Positions 23,533-36,736 are shown, counted from the first letter of the stretch. The stretch: DNA of 64,000 nucleotides from Siphonodentalium dalli (GCA_032622095.1 CP136062.1:154686875-154750874), one strand, 5' to 3'. A program made the numbers and translations. The notes: generated from the letters alone by a model not told the origin.

Positions 23533-24036
23533 TCAGGTTTGTGCATAATATGGCTTGAATCTGCCAGTTAGTTCTATATATTTCTGAATGTTAGCGAATA
23601 TCTCAATGTTTTTGGATAAGGAAAGTGATTTTGAACCTTCTAAGAGTGTTTTTGATTCCAAATTATTAAGGTTGCTGAAACATATGTCTCTCTCGGCTTC
23701 AAAGACTGGGCAATCGTGCAATAAGTGTGATACTGTTTCAACTTCGCCACATATACAATATTGATTGTCTTGTAAATGATTGCGATATAAGTCGTAATTC
23801 AGATTGCTACACCCTATTCGTAATCGACAATGGAAAATTTGACTTCGTCTTGTGTAAACAAATTCCATGTAACGGGGGCTCAACCTATCTTATCTTTCCT
23901 TCCGAATTAGGTAGACATAACTTGAAAGCTCGAATGAGCCATGTCCGTTTAAACTGTTTATGTCCGCTCCGGGGAATAGGCATCTGTTGGTTGAGACTCT
24001 GCCCCAGAATGGCATATTTTGGAAAAGAGACAAGAC
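23533..24036 (-). pseudogene. LINE ORF2 C-terminal relic, unit 2
   Basis: Duplicate of 14542-15045; the translated frame is identical. Confidence 0.65.
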
Positions 24037-24371
24037 TAAGGATTCATCTTAATTATATATAAGTAAATTTCTTCATAAAAGTTTTGGAAATACCTTCACA
24101 ATTTGTTTCATGTAATATTCTTAAAAGATTACGAGAAAATCAGGGCATATGGATATTAATTTATTGAGTTACATGACCTCAAATTCTGTTTCATAGGAAA
24201 ATGGAACACATTTTTTTCTGAGAATATTTTTATCTTATTAAGCATAGAGGAATCCCAGAGGCATAATTGCCAGTGTAGCATGCGTTAAAAGTGGCATTAC
24301 TGGTTTCATGGTTTATTTATTTTGTGAAGCTGTGAAAGTTCACAATAAAGTAAATAATTTGGATACGTAAA

Positions 24372-24883
24372 ACAGGTCAGGTATACATCATGAATTCCAC
24401 TATTATAGTGGTATATGACCATTACCGTTTTGTGAATTTGACAAAAGAGGGATAATCCAAATTCATATTTCACACAAATAATTGAAAATCAGTGTCGCAC
24501 TAATTCTGTATTATACATATATTTTGTCCAGGAGAATGATTAATCATGACGGCACAGTCACGATAAGCAATTCAATTAGCATTCAATTAGTTTAAATGTT
24601 GTTATGAAGGAGCGATTGAGTCATCCTGTTATTGTCATTTAGAAAGGCATGTATCAGTAATATTATTGAATAACAAAGCTGGCGCAAAAGATTGCACAAT
24701 GAATTTTGTCGGAGGATTGTTCATTCGCTGTGAAATTGTTGAGAGTGAAATTTGGCTGTGCACTGGTATGCGCCGCCTTCTATTATATATGCAAATACAG
24801 AAAACATGAATATACATGGTCATATACCACCATAATAGTGGAATACCACTATAATAGTGGAATTCAGGATGTGCCTGACCTGT
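24372..24883. mobile_element. TIR element with ACAGGTCAGG ends, unit 2
   Basis: Duplicate of 15381-15892. Confidence 0.75.
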
Positions 24884-26043
24884 ACAATGCTTAAAGTATT
24901 AAGTTCAGACCAACTCCGTGTGTGTGTTTGGTTATTTAATAAATAACTCTTGCTACGACTAATGGTATGCAGTTATAACCCAACGCTAGAAGACAAATCA
25001 TATCGCGTTTTAGTAAACGTTTTGGTTACAACCCATTTATAACCTTAATCGAAACAAGAGTTATTTATTATAATTTAATCCGTCATTCAAAGGAGAACCA
25101 CCATATTATTCAGTAGAAATTAGAAGTAAATCGAGCGAAAAACATTATTTCCGAAGAAAAACACAAACAGTTGAAATAGACATGCGGTCACTCATATCTT
25201 CAATTATCGATTATTCAAGTAGCGTCACTCAATTCAATTTTGATTGGCTAATGACCACGTTTTATGCATCTGTGTTTATAATAATATATACATGAACTAG
25301 ATCCCATCCATATTTGGGACCAAAGGCGGATCTTAACGTATACTTCTTAACTTTTAGATTATCTTAAGACACCTCACACCAGACTTAAAGTTAAGACCAA
25401 AGTTAAGACCATCTTAAGTTAGGACCTTGTTCGTGAAACGCACTTATGACTGAAGTTAGAACTTAAGATCATCTTAAGTCCCAACTATGTCATAAGTTAC
25501 TTTCATGAAACTGGGCCCAGGTATATTTCAGCTGCAAGTTGTTAGTTTCGCAGGATAGGTTAGCACGAGTCTTGTTAATTTCGCTGGACATCTTTGCACC
25601 GTAATGGCTAATTGTGTGACAGCCAATTGTTTACCATTATTCTGCTGATTGGCAGCTTATGATTAAATTATAAGAAAATAGCCTGATTTATCTCCCTTGA
25701 ATTTTGTCATCTGCACTTGTCAGTCTTCTTTCTGAAAATGTTTCCCAACCCATTTCGGTTAGTAGTCGTTTGCAGGGTACAAATCTCGTACAGCCACTTA
25801 TAACGCCACTCGCATTAACCGACATAATCGCCACTTCAAATTTTCTGGTTACAAAACGTGAAACCGGAAATCGAAAGCGGAACCGGATTGTATCGACTGC
25901 AGCCTGTGAATGTAATATCGTGATTTTGGAGACGGATATGCGGTCAATTGGGAGTAGAAGCTTCAGGTTACCTACCACCTCTGGAGATAAGAGCAGTTTG
26001 ACATTAAGTTCGCGCCAACAATGTCAGATGCAATCCTGCAAAT

Positions 26044-26462
26044 AGTGTGTCTGTCATTTGCACAATGAGGTCCACAGAGGGTGAATTTAGTAATGCTACC
26101 CCGCACGGTGGGCTAGCGTCTCCAAATTCGCCATCTGGGAATCTCATTCTGCTTAGGCACCAACTGCTATGGGAGACATAGGATCAGATTGAAGTTCCCC
26201 AGTTGAAGTTGGTGACGTTCACCATTGGTCACCTTAATTATGCATTTTATCTTCTGCAAATTAGGGGATATAGAAACTTCCCAGAAGGGAAAACGTAAAG
26301 TTTTAAAAAACAACAATGTTAATTTGAGACTATGTATACTTCCCAGAAGATGAGGCCTAAGCAGAATGAGGTCCACATATGGTGTATTTGGTGATATATT
26401 GTGCGGGATATTATAACTAAAATCACTCTCTGGGACCTCAATCTGCAAATGACAGACACACT
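26044..26462. mobile_element. 420-bp MITE with AGTGTGTCTGTC ends, copy 1
   Basis: TIR AGTGTGTCTGTCATTTGCA is inverted at the right. Each end also forms its own hairpin: GAATGAGGTCCACAGAGGGT pairs with an inverted CTGGGAATCTCATTCTGC-like arm about 90 bp on. The second copy is at 40322-40743. Confidence 0.75.
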
Positions 26463-26759
26463 GTTTGCAGGCTTGGTCAGATGACAATTTAGATAGCATT
26501 CACTAAGTATGTATATAATACCAGATGAAAGTCTATTTCTCAAATGAATGAGTTTGTAAGAAAAATACATGGACTTCGCTCGAAGTAAACATAATTATAG
26601 AGGTATTGTTGTTGAAAGATCGAGTTTAGAGCCCCATGACATTTAATTAATAATCACTTTATTATCTGATCCTATTTGACATGAATGAGTATTGAGAAAC
26701 TAAATTGTATACGGAAGATGGACGTAATAAAAAATATACAGCGACCTCTCGAGAATCGT

Positions 26760-26980
26760 CGCCATCATCATCATCATCATCATCACCATCGTCGCCATCG
26801 TCATCATAAACATCGTCATCTGTGGTCGTCGTCATCATCATCATCACCATCGTCGCCATCGTCATCATAAACATCTTCATCTGTGGTCGTCGTCATCATC
26901 ATCATCATCATCAGCATCGTCATCGTCATCGTCACGATCGTCGCCATCGTCATCATAAACATCTTCATCTGTGGTCGTCG

Positions 26981-27015
<35 letters not shown>

Positions 27016-27645
27016 GTCATCGTCGGTCGTCCGTCGTCGTCGTTATAATAATCATCATCATCATCATCGTCATCGTCACCGCTACCGTCATCGGCATTGT
27101 CATCGTCATCGTCGTCGTCATCGTCATCGTCACCGTCACCACTACCGTCATCGTCATTGTCATCGTCATCGTCGTCGTCGTCACTGTCATCGTCACCGTC
27201 ACCGTCATCGTCGTCATCATAATCAATATGAGCATTATTACATGCAGTATTCATCGTTCATAACAACAAATGGCTCCATCATCATCATCATCGTTGTCGT
27301 CATCATCGTCCTCATCATCATCATCGTCATCATCATCATCATCATCATTACTCATCATCACCACCATCACCACTCATCATCATCATAATCATCACAAATA
27401 TCATCATCAGTATCCACACCATCATCATCATCATCAACATCATCATCACCACTAATCAACGTCATCGTCATCGTCACCGTCACCGTCACCGCCACCATCA
27501 TCGTCATCGTGGTTGTCGCCGTCATCGTCAACATAATCAACACGAGTGTCATCACATACACCATTCATTGTTCATAACAACAACAAATGCTCCATCATCA
27601 TCATCGTCATTATCATCATCGTCATCATCATCATCATCATCGTCG
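26760..27645 (+). repeat. Large compound (ATC/GTC)n trinucleotide microsatellite
   Basis: Nearly 900 bp of TCATCA, TCGTCA and CCGTCA triplets, with short unique islands such as GAGCATTATTACATGCAGTA. It produces poly-His, poly-Ser and poly-Asp frames on both strands; none is supported as a gene. Confidence 0.95.
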
Positions 27646-27936
27646 TGATATGAGATCTTATATGAGATCTTATAAAACAATTATAATGGTCATCTGAATG
27701 TAACATTTAAGAGTATAAAGTGAACATAATTATGTACAGTTATAAAATGCATTTGGATTGTGTTAAAACATGAAATACTTGATAAAAATACATAAAAGGA
27801 TTAAAATTGCAATGAAAGACTGAGATTGGTTCCCATGTTTTCTCATTATCTATTATTAAGAGTCTATAGATTTTACATCTCAGTGTGTACATTTCGAGGA
27901 GATATATGGAGAATACCGAAATATCCCATGAGTGTC

Positions 27937-28116
27937 CGGGGGGGGGGGGGGGTGGGGGGGTTGGATCATCATCATCATCATCACTCATCGTCATAATCGT
28001 CGTCGTCGTCGTCGACATCATCATCATCGCCATCGTCATCGTCTTTTTCACCGTCACCGTCAACGTCGTCGTCATAATCAACATCAGCATCATCACATGC
28101 AGTATTCGTCGTTCTC

Positions 28117-28148
<32 letters not shown>

Positions 28149-28150
28149 AT
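27937..28150 (+). repeat. G-run, (ATC)n and (CAA)n microsatellites
   Basis: A run of 15 G is followed by T and another G-run, then TCATCA/TCGTCG triplets to about 28090 and (CAA)n at 28118-28148. The unique island CATGCAGTATTCGTCGTTC resembles one in the larger array at 27240, so the two arrays are related. Confidence 0.9.
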
Positions 28151-29307
28151 GGCTGCAATTGCCTCCAAATGGTGATAGCATACACCGATAAATTGGCGCT
28201 ATAAGTGTGTATTCAAAATTTTTTAAAGGGACTCGAGGATCAAGGCCTTCGAAGTTGGAGTTTGACAGACTGCTAAATGCACGGCTGACTTCGTTATAGG
28301 TTATAATTTAGAACAGTTACCAAATTATGAAAATTTTCTTAAAAATATACTAATACTAATAATCAGAAAAAGTATGTAAACAATAATATTAAACGACCGT
28401 ATCGTCAATTTACCCTTTTCTGTCACGGTAACTGGTATATCACGTTGAAGGCAGATTAATCGCTGATATTTCAAATTCAGGGGTTCACGTGAATGCCCAG
28501 GCTCTTCGTGTAAATGTAGTACGACTTTTCAATGACAGTCTGTTATAGAAGAGTAACGGGGCGGACTCGGTCCAAAATCAGCACCAAACAAACCGATATC
28601 CCAAGCTATACCGAGAAGACTTGGTCAAGTGGTCACGTTTCCATTAGTTTATCTGCACTATTATTTTATGGTCCGATCTCGAATCAGTTGTCTGGGACAG
28701 CACACCAACAAACCGAATGTGCATTGTTGGCGAATTATTGAGGAACGCAACACATACTGTGTTGTCCAGAGACATGGACTCAGTAGCACTATTTATTAAC
28801 GCCACCGGTTTATAATGTTGGCCAAATTATAGAAATTCATGGTCCTATGTAGGTTTTTATAAATAGATAATTGGTTTTTCCGGTTATTTTGGGACGCGTT
28901 AAAGTTGTACTGCGACCCCGAGTTCGGTAAAAGCTGTAGTTGGAATGTCCAAGTTCGTGAAAGTTCTATTTACTATGCCGATGATTTGAGAAGCTTTATT
29001 GTTTTAGGATATTGTAGAAAGCTAATCTGGCCGTGTCAAATTGAGCTATAGCGATGGGATATCTCGCAGGACAACACATTTCGGGTTTTCGTGGGGTGTA
29101 CTACACGTGTATATGCTGGATGTCTTATAGTTGCAGTATATAACTACATGTATTATGACGCGTTAATTGCATTCGATGTTTAGGTATAAACAATGGCTGG
29201 GTCATGCACACTTGAAGATTTTATGGCGGGAACACAATGTATTTTTGATCGGCATTTAAAAGCTTTCTGGTTTTGTGAATGAAAAACCTGCAGTAATAAT
29301 TAAGGCT

Positions 29308-29602
29308 GAAGGGGTCACTCTCACCAAACAAAGTGCTGAAGGGTACACAGGGTTTGCAAATGTGCTGAAGGATACACAGGGTTTGTGAGTCTGGCGCCCA
29401 TTAGCAGTCTGTTTTCAGTACATTTTAATATTCATTGGAACGTAAAGAGTTATTCTCTGACAGAAATCATGGCAGATACGAAGACTGAATGTCCTTTATA
29501 ATGACATTTCAAACCCTGTGTACCCTTCAGCACATTTTGAAAATCCTTGTGTACCCTTCAGAACTTTTTTTGGTGAGAGTGACCCCTTCAGCAGTAATAA
29601 GC
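29308..29602. mobile_element. TIR MITE with GCTGAAGGGG ends, copy 2
   Basis: GGCTGAAGGGGTCACTCTCA at the left, with the inverted end TGAGAGTGACCCCTTCAGC. AGTAATAA occurs on both sides. The middle (GTTTTCAGTACATTTTAATA) is the reverse complement of copy 1. Confidence 0.75.
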
Positions 29603-30391
29603 CGTAGTTTTTTGTAATAATTTGAAGGATTAGTTGTTTTAACGGAATTCTGAGGCGGTGCATTCATGTAAGCAATATATTTTATATTATAATTTATATT
29701 TATGGCTAATAATATGATCTTGGTGGCGTTACCTTTTCTGACTATGGTTTTCTTGTTATATTGTTACCTGATCTCGAAATAAGTTGCTTGGGACATCACC
29801 ACAACAAACAGCATGTTATTGGCGAATGATTGATTGTCAAAAAGACAACAATTACGACGTCTCAATATCTCGTTTCAATTTGCAACAATACACAATAATA
29901 TGTAATAATCAAATAGGAACATGTATAATAACTGTAATGTATTTCACTGTATTTTATGAACTGTTTTCTGTTTGTGTATTCGTTACTTGAGTTATTTTTG
30001 ACGAATGCAATTCCATTAAGGTAATGTTAAAGAGGCTCACACGAACAGTAGAATAGAATAGAATTTATTCGCATCTTCGAAGTTCGACCACTCACGGGAT
30101 ATGAGATCTTATAAAACAATTGATAATGCTCATCTGAGCGTAACATTTAACAATATAAAGTGAATGCTTGTTGGAAACGCTCAACGAAGTGTTTTTTTTA
30201 TTTTTTAAATTGATGTTTTTATTTTTTACTTGAAATTGTACGAAAACACAGACCGTTGTTGATGTCCATCATTCCTGTCTAAAATAAAAAAATATCCATG
30301 GAGCTTAAGCCGAGGGCAATGAATGGCTCAGCATAGATTAGGCCAAGGTTGGCCAAATTACAGAAAATTATGTACGGCACTGTTATCTCAA

Positions 30392-31040
30392 GGTAGCAAT
30401 ACACGATTTATGGCCATTTTCACCATTTTGAGGGGGGTACTGTATTACAACCTTCTGCTGCACCATGATCATTGATAAACAGCACATGAGTGTTTGGTTA
30501 CAAGATACAGAAATGGTCAGAGAATAATTCGTCTGTCTTTTGGAAAAAATTGCATCATCACAAGTTGAATTAACTACCTTAGACTGATTTAAAAAAATCT
30601 TCATTTTAGTCATTTTTTTGCCGAAATTGGCCGTTTTCGGTCGCATAGCTAACCATGACAGAGCGAATGTCAGTCTATAATCACCTTATGAGCTGATAGA
30701 CCCGAGATATATGTCAGATATATTGAAAAATAAAAAAAAAGTTATCGTAGCAATTTTGAATTTTTTTCTTAGAAGTGCAGACGACTGTTTTCAAGGGAGA
30801 GAAATCGAGCTGTTTTCCGGTGGAGTACCACACAGAGCTGGCCGACATCAGATTCCAAAAACATACTTCGTATTCAAATGTCATCTCATTTTGTATACTA
30901 TGGTACCTTTATAAAATAATTAAACCATCAAACCATTACTACCAGGTATATCAGAGGCTAAACTGACAGTTATAGCCCTTATATGCTTAAAATCATATAT
31001 TTCAGCCCTCCTACAAGCCATGAAATCGTGTATTGCTACC
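30392..31040. mobile_element. TIR element with GGTAGCAATACACGATTT ends
   Basis: GGTAGCAATACACGATTT at the left is matched by AAATCGTGTATTGCTACC at the right, 650 bp apart. No transposase was recognised in between; the small frames are unsupported. Classed as a non-autonomous DNA element. Confidence 0.6.
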
Positions 31041-31049
31041 CAAAGCAAT

Positions 31050-32500
31050 TTTGACAAACGAATTGATTAATCGGAAAACCGAAGTACTTGACTAGTACCA
31101 TTACTGGTCAAGTTTATGTGAAACGATACTGTTAATTCATTATTGTTCATTAAAAAACAGACAGCCTTGTTTTCAGGTGAACACAATTTTTTTTTTTTAC
31201 CGAAGTGAATTGTTTTTTTTATAAGACTACAAATAGATATTTTGTGAATAATATACAGATAACACTGGAGATTGGGTATAGTTTTAAATAAATGATTGTA
31301 GTGGGTGTGCGCTGTTTACACTAAAATGCCCCCAACGACCGCAGCTCCGTATTCCCCAATAACACACAGACACACTCCATTCATTTTTCACATTTATACA
31401 GCTTTTTGATGATTTATTCCCATAAATAAGATGAGAGTATTCATATTTATTTTCATAAAATCTGCCGAGAATTTGAGATTAGCCCACGCAGCACATTAAG
31501 TCAGCTAAAAATAAAATTGCCAAGCTCTTAGCAACGATAACGTGGTTGATATAAATAACTGGCTATATATGCAATTCGGCGGAACTTTGAATACACCCAA
31601 CTATTCTGCTGACCGCGTTTAATGATTAGGTCAGATTAGGTCATGTTCTCGTTACACTCTTCGTGATACCGGGAAATAAAACGGGTGACCCAATTGGCAG
31701 TTGACCAATCACCAAACATTATTTAGTGTAACACAGACGGGATATGCAAATATTTATCTATAAAGGAATCAGTCGTTTATCTGTAATCGTAATTCGCAGT
31801 CAATCTCTTAGCTGATCTGCAATTTTCCTTGATTGAGGGTGCTAAGAAGATAGAGTGATCTCTCTTTGTACGCTCATAAAACTGTCCCATGAAGGTCATA
31901 AGCATTTCTAAATAAAATTGATATTAATCGACTAAATCCGGACAGGTGTCTTCGATTCGTATCTATTATTTTATACCCTGGAATCTATATAAAACTTACT
32001 GGGAGTGATAGTCCACCTTCAAAACTAATGGACCATTTGGTGTACCAGATCACATTATTGACTTTCATGTTTTGTTATTTTCATATTTCTATTTGATTTA
32101 GGGTATAGAAATATTTTTATGTTCAGAAACAGTTAAGAACTTTTCTGAAAAGTAATCTGTCGAATTGAACCACATTAAGAGAAAAAGTCCTGTATACAAC
32201 ACAGTGGTGATCAGAAGCAACGCGGTTAATATGTGAATGCTAGATTGACATAATGAGAGCCGAAAAATGATTTTAAAAAAGGGCTAATACCACAATACGT
32301 CGCCAACAAAGTCGCTTACGAGCTTTTAATTTGAATTCCGAATTCCCGGAGTTTAAATCCTGAATACCAGCTTATTGCGGGGTATGTATCCCGCGTACCA
32401 CCTAAATATCGCGTGCCAAAATGGTGGGATGACACATTATTGCTTTTTGTGTATAAATGCCTGCAAATATAATGCCTGGTAAATTTCCGAGAGTGTGAAC
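31050..32500. other. Gene B upstream region, no gene recognised
   Basis: AT-rich with the Kunitz-locus repeat at 31905-32010. Frames here are short and unsupported. Confidence 0.55.
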
Positions 32501-32645
32501 GTACACTTATGATAAGCGACTTTTGTTTGGGCGAAAATCTTGGCGACCTCAGCAAGTTCAGCGTCACCGTCACATTATATTCGTTACCATATTACACCAC
32601 ACGTATATACACTGTTCCGGTGTCTAAAGTGTCATCTTGCGCTCA

Positions 32646-32652
32646 TATATAG
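32646..32652 (+). promoter_or_regulatory. TATA-like box of Kunitz gene B
   Basis: TATATAG lies 66 bp before the ATG of gene B. It sits at the position aligned with the TATATAAAA of gene A, after the shared GTGTCTAAAGTGTCATC block. Confidence 0.6.
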
Positions 32653-32711
32653 CCCTGCATGGCTTGAATGGCTTGATATAGCTTACATTATAGTGAGGCT
32701 AACACCAAACC

Positions 32712-32766
32712 ATGTTGCGACTGATCGTATATGTCCTGTTATTTGGCTTGATTCTTGGGATTACCG
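32712..32766 (+). CDS. Kunitz gene B, exon 1 (signal peptide)
   Basis: Encodes MLRLIVYVLLFGLILGIT plus one base of a split codon. It is a signal peptide close to that of gene A, with the same length, phase 1 end and GTATGT donor at 32767. The following intron starts (GTATGTTAACTTATTTAAAT) exactly as in gene A, so the two genes are paralogues including their non-coding flanks. Joined to 39662-39876 it gives an 89-residue precursor with a ~6.9-kb intron. It is too short to be seen by ORF length. Confidence 0.85.
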
Positions 32767-33459
32767 GTATGTTAACTTATTTAAATAATTGCTTGACAAC
32801 TTTTGAATATTATGCGTTGCCGTCACTGTTTCTATAATAAATACTTTTCGACGAGTAGTTATTCCATAGGAGATGTTAATATAATATGTTCAACACACGA
32901 CCAATGATATGGATCATTCCGCTCTTTTAGTATATGTGTTCTGTCTGTCGTCTGCTTTTATTACCTGAACACCCCTCAAAAATAAATATTTGACTGTTAT
33001 GATGTTTACTTATAAAACCGATGGGAGAAACGACGTTTGTTGAACTTATTATCTAAACATTTCCCTCAATAAATAGGACTCCTTCTGCACGTTCATTTAT
33101 CTGTCGTCTGCTATAGTGTCACCTTGGCATCGCTCCAAATGAATAATAGTAGACGTTTGTAACTAAATGGGATAATCGATTTAACATAGAAAGTGTTAAA
33201 GTCCATATAAGAGTATTTAACGTATTTATCAATCCCCGAAACCAAGCACGGGATTGAATAGAGGGAACATAATATTCAAACGACAATCTATATTAAAGAG
33301 CGTTTATGGTTTCGATGTCCAATGACGAAGAACAACAAAGAGAGTTTCTAAAACAAAACAAAATATGTTCATTCTTTAATTTGTTGTCGTTTTATTTTGG
33401 ATATTATTTTGCCGTGTCGGTTGATGGACGAAGATTGCACTACATTGTGTTATGTCCCT

Positions 33460-34850
33460 TATAAACAAATCACCCTGGTAAAACCAACGTAAACCATGGT
33501 AAATCACGGTTCACATGGGTTTACTGGGGTTGATTGATAAATAACCATGCTGATACCAAAGTAATGTCAGATTTTTTCATTAAATGTACTTGGGTGTTTA
33601 AAAACCACGTTGGCAAAACAAATGGATCATGGCGAAACCAGAGTGCATTATATAAATAACGGCTTACTGTGGAGAATTGAAAATTCACCATGATAATACC
33701 AAAATAATGTGAGGCTTTACATTGATTCCACTTGGGTGTTTAAAACACGCTGGTAAAACCATTATAAACAAGTGTAAATCACGGCTTACGTGTGTTTACT
33801 GGGGTAAATAGAGAATTCAAAGCAATGTGAGTCTTACGTGTGTTTACTGGGGTAAATAGAGAATTCAAAGCAAACAGTGTAAACTAGAGTAAGTCGCGGT
33901 TTATGTATGTTGTTTCAAATGGTACATATATATTACTAGCTGGGGTACCCGACGTTGCTTAATTAAATTACTAATTCATATTCCATGAGACACCCGAGGA
34001 ATTAAGTTACTCCATATTCTTTCTCCATATATTCAAGCTGATTGTAAACGATCTTTATTGCTACTTGGTACCATTTAAAGTCATCTGAGCTCCAGGGCAT
34101 CTATCTCATGACAATCACTGGGTCAAACGACCCATGTGTATCAATTTTCCAACACGTATTGTAATATGATAATAAACGCTATTTATTAATCACATAATAA
34201 TGCATAGCATCTTTCACCTCACACACCGATGAAAACATAATTCTTTTATGCTGGATATCAGAATCGTTTCCAAATTTGAAGGCGATATTTAGTTTAACAG
34301 TAATGCTGGTATACTATAGTAGTTTTACGTGTGGAAATGAAAGGCAGAGATCACCATGGTGAAAACACAATGGTAATATGAGCGATAACTCTATTTGATA
34401 ATAACACAAACATGCATATGGGGTATTTTGTCTCTTTTTGGAGACGAAAATCATGTTTTGATATTTACTCAGCGCAAAACAATGTAGTACCCGGTGTCAT
34501 ACTAACACAATAACAAACTAGGGCAAGAATATTGTTATAACTATATCAGCGAATTCTCGCAGTGTTTATCGTGTGTCAGTCATTCATTGTATTACCACCT
34601 ACAATTTTTCTTAAAGTTTGAGCCTTCTAAATGCTACCATGGTATACCAGGGTATTTAAAACTACTATGGTATACCAAATCACCAGGGTGATAACACAAG
34701 ACTGAAATCACCAGGGTAAAAATACCAGGGTCCAATACATGGTTCTCATTCATCTGGGTGGAATAACCTTGGGTATAATATACTTGGTTTAAATACCCCG
34801 GTGATTTCAACAAATTTACCAGATTAATAGAGATTTTTCGCCTGGTTAAC
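33460..34850 (+). repeat. Degenerate ACCATGGTAAA / ACCAGGGTA repeats in gene B intron
   Basis: Two clusters (33470-33910 and 34620-34830) of short degenerate words such as ACCATGGTAAATCACGG, TACCAGGGTA and GGTTTACTGGGGT. One 40-bp block (TGTGTTTACTGGGGTAAATA) is tandemly doubled at 33790-33870. A Helitron-like end lies between the clusters. Confidence 0.55.
33934..33962 (-). mobile_element. Helitron-like 3' end (minus strand)
   Basis: Read on the - strand this is GCAACGTCGGGTACCCCAGC followed by TAGT. It has the arrangement of Helitron-type termini: a short GC-rich stem region, then CTAG-T. The element body would extend toward higher coordinates; its 5' end was not found. Confidence 0.5.
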
Positions 34851-35344
34851 GGAACATTGTAAATTCATATTAATTTGGTGTCGTTCTATGTACATGTATG
34901 TATTGGAAAATGGCTCTAGGAAGACGCGGTTTGTCTATAAACATTCATGTTATGATATAGTATAACACGTTGCACCTGTTTGTGTATATCACAATGTGTG
35001 TATCTACACTAATGCATACAGAAGTATTTATCCATATATCTGCCCATAGACATAAAGGGCCAATATTAAGCATACAAATACAACAGTTTATAATCCTATG
35101 AAATTGCCACTTAAATTACTCGACAGATGGCCCAACGAATAAGCATTTTATAATGCTTTATGTCAGATCCCAATATCCGCGATCAATTATATGTAGTATC
35201 TTGATAATTATTTCTGTATGGGCCATTGTATATATATATATTGGATAAATACATATTGTCTACACAAATCTATGTATGTTATCTGAAAGATCGAAATTAG
35301 TGATAATAGTTAATGAAAAACCCTGATAAAGCCGTGCATATATT

Positions 35345-35765
35345 TTGTATTAAAGGTACCCAATCCGATTCGATGGTCCCCATATCTTCAGATTCCAACA
35401 ACAAAATTGTTTTTGAAATGCCGCTTCAGTTATCAGAATCGATTAATTGCCCAAAAATAATGCTAACCACAGTCAACTATAGTATAAAATTGCCCCAAAC
35501 CTGTTATTTGTCAACGTTTTGTTCAACGATATTTTGTCGGTTTGTCAAATATCTGACACAAAAAAGCCACCTGATTTTACCCATCTTCATCCGCAATTTG
35601 GTCCGAGAATTCTTCTCGTCGACTTTTACTGGGCCACTAAATATTCCAGGTGGTGAAAAATATTAGATTTAAAAAATCGATATCTGATCACTCTGAGCTT
35701 AGATGGGTGGGTTCCTCGACTCGAATCAAATATTTTTTACTCCCGAAGCCAAATAAATAGTAATT
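35345..35765 (+). mobile_element. Dispersed ~400-bp repeat (GGTACTCAATC family), copy 3
   Basis: Starts at AAAGGTACCCAATCCGATTC and ends near AAGCCAAATAAATAGTAATT. A 117-codon open frame across it has no recognisable domain and is matched only by the other copies, so it is taken as repeat sequence. It lies in the gene B intron. Confidence 0.65.
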
Positions 35766-35774
35766 GAGGGGAGC

Positions 35775-36138
35775 TGAACCCTTTACCCAACAAACCGGCC
35801 AAAACCGGCCAAATAAAGTTTCAACAGCCTAAAATATCTTCGGTCTGTCTCAATAGAACCATACAAATATGGATATCATTGGAACCGGCTCCTTGACCAC
35901 ATTGTGATAGTTACAGTTATGCTCTGTGCCAATGCATTGTCTTATATATGCGAGTCGACCATAGGTCGCCTCGCATATATAAGAGAATGCATTTTTTTTC
36001 TTACATTCTTTAACAATTTTATAATTTTTAATGTGTTAAGCCAATGCATTCTCTTATATATGCGAGGCGACCTATGGTCGACTCGCTTATATAAGAGAAT
36101 GCATTGGCACAGGGCCATTCTGTTGGGTAAAGGGTTAA
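35775..36138 (-). mobile_element. Double-hairpin MITE, outer TIR type B, copy 2
   Basis: Reverse complement of the element at 7671-8070, including the GGCCGGTTTTGGCCGG segment and the TTACCCAACA ends. The left palindrome here has lost its outer arm (GAATGCATTTTTTTTC). It lies in the gene B intron. Confidence 0.85.
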
Positions 36139-36509
36139 TCGGATTGAGTACCGTTAACATATGACGAGGTCCAAATTAGTTAAAATGTCCTGAGCCATTT
36201 TAAGCTCATCAGGCAAGAGAACATTGAAAAGTACTTGTAATTATCATTATTCGCGAAAATTCTCAAACGCATCCACCAGTTTACAAAGCAAAATATAAAT
36301 GTTGAGAACGCTCTTTATTATCTACGGATTTTGGGAGTCAGAAGCACAGACGTTCTTTATCTGAAACGATTATTGGAATTATTGCTCGCCTGACAAATAT
36401 TCAAAACGTGTAACATTTCCCGTGAAAGTCGATATCTGCCAAGGTTTTGGTTCTCATGCCCTGCCGCATTGAATAAAAAGGGTTGCGTTATAAATTTATT
36501 TTGTCCAGG

Positions 36510-36736
36510 TTTAGTTATATTGGTTGTTTATATTAACAAACAGCCCATTGCATATGGACCAGTGTTTAGTTATATTGGTTGTTTATATTAACAAACAGCC
36601 CATTGCATATGGACCAGTGTTTAGTTATATTGGTTGTTTATATTAATAAACAGCCCATTGGATATGGGCCAGTGTTTAGTAATATTTGTTTTTTATATTA
36701 ATAAACAGCCCATTGGATATGGGCCAGTGTTTAGTT
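36510..36736 (+). repeat. 55-bp minisatellite, four copies
   Basis: The unit runs from TTTAGTTATATTGGTTGTTT to GCCCATTGCATATGGACCAGTG. Each unit contains the imperfect palindrome TGTTTATATTAACAAACA. The last two copies share the variants AATAAAC and GGATATGGGCC. It lies in the gene B intron. Confidence 0.9.

Larger units (their letters stand above)
16842..25832. repeat. Tandem segmental duplication, unit 2 (~8.99 kb)
   Basis: Direct copy of 7852-16841. At the junction, unit 1 sequence ATAATCGCC runs straight into AATGCATTCTC, the arm of the 67-bp palindrome. The right edge in unit 2 is ATAATCGCC followed by ACTTCAAATTT. GCC is shared by both outer edges, a 3-bp microhomology. Examples of differences: 8707 C to T in the Kunitz exon, AATAAA to AGTAAA at 18156, and GGCGCC to GGCACC near 21019. 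Confidence 0.95.

Noticed and set aside
26662-27564. Long poly-His, poly-Ser and poly-Asp frames on both strands
   Set aside because: They are translations of (ATC/GTC)n microsatellites in every frame, with no unique sequence, signal peptide or splice structure.
35904-36164. Frames reading SYICESTIGRLAYIRECIG and LLYMRGDLWSTRIYKRMHW at many sites
   Set aside because: They are the two readings of the 67-bp palindrome and occur wherever it does.
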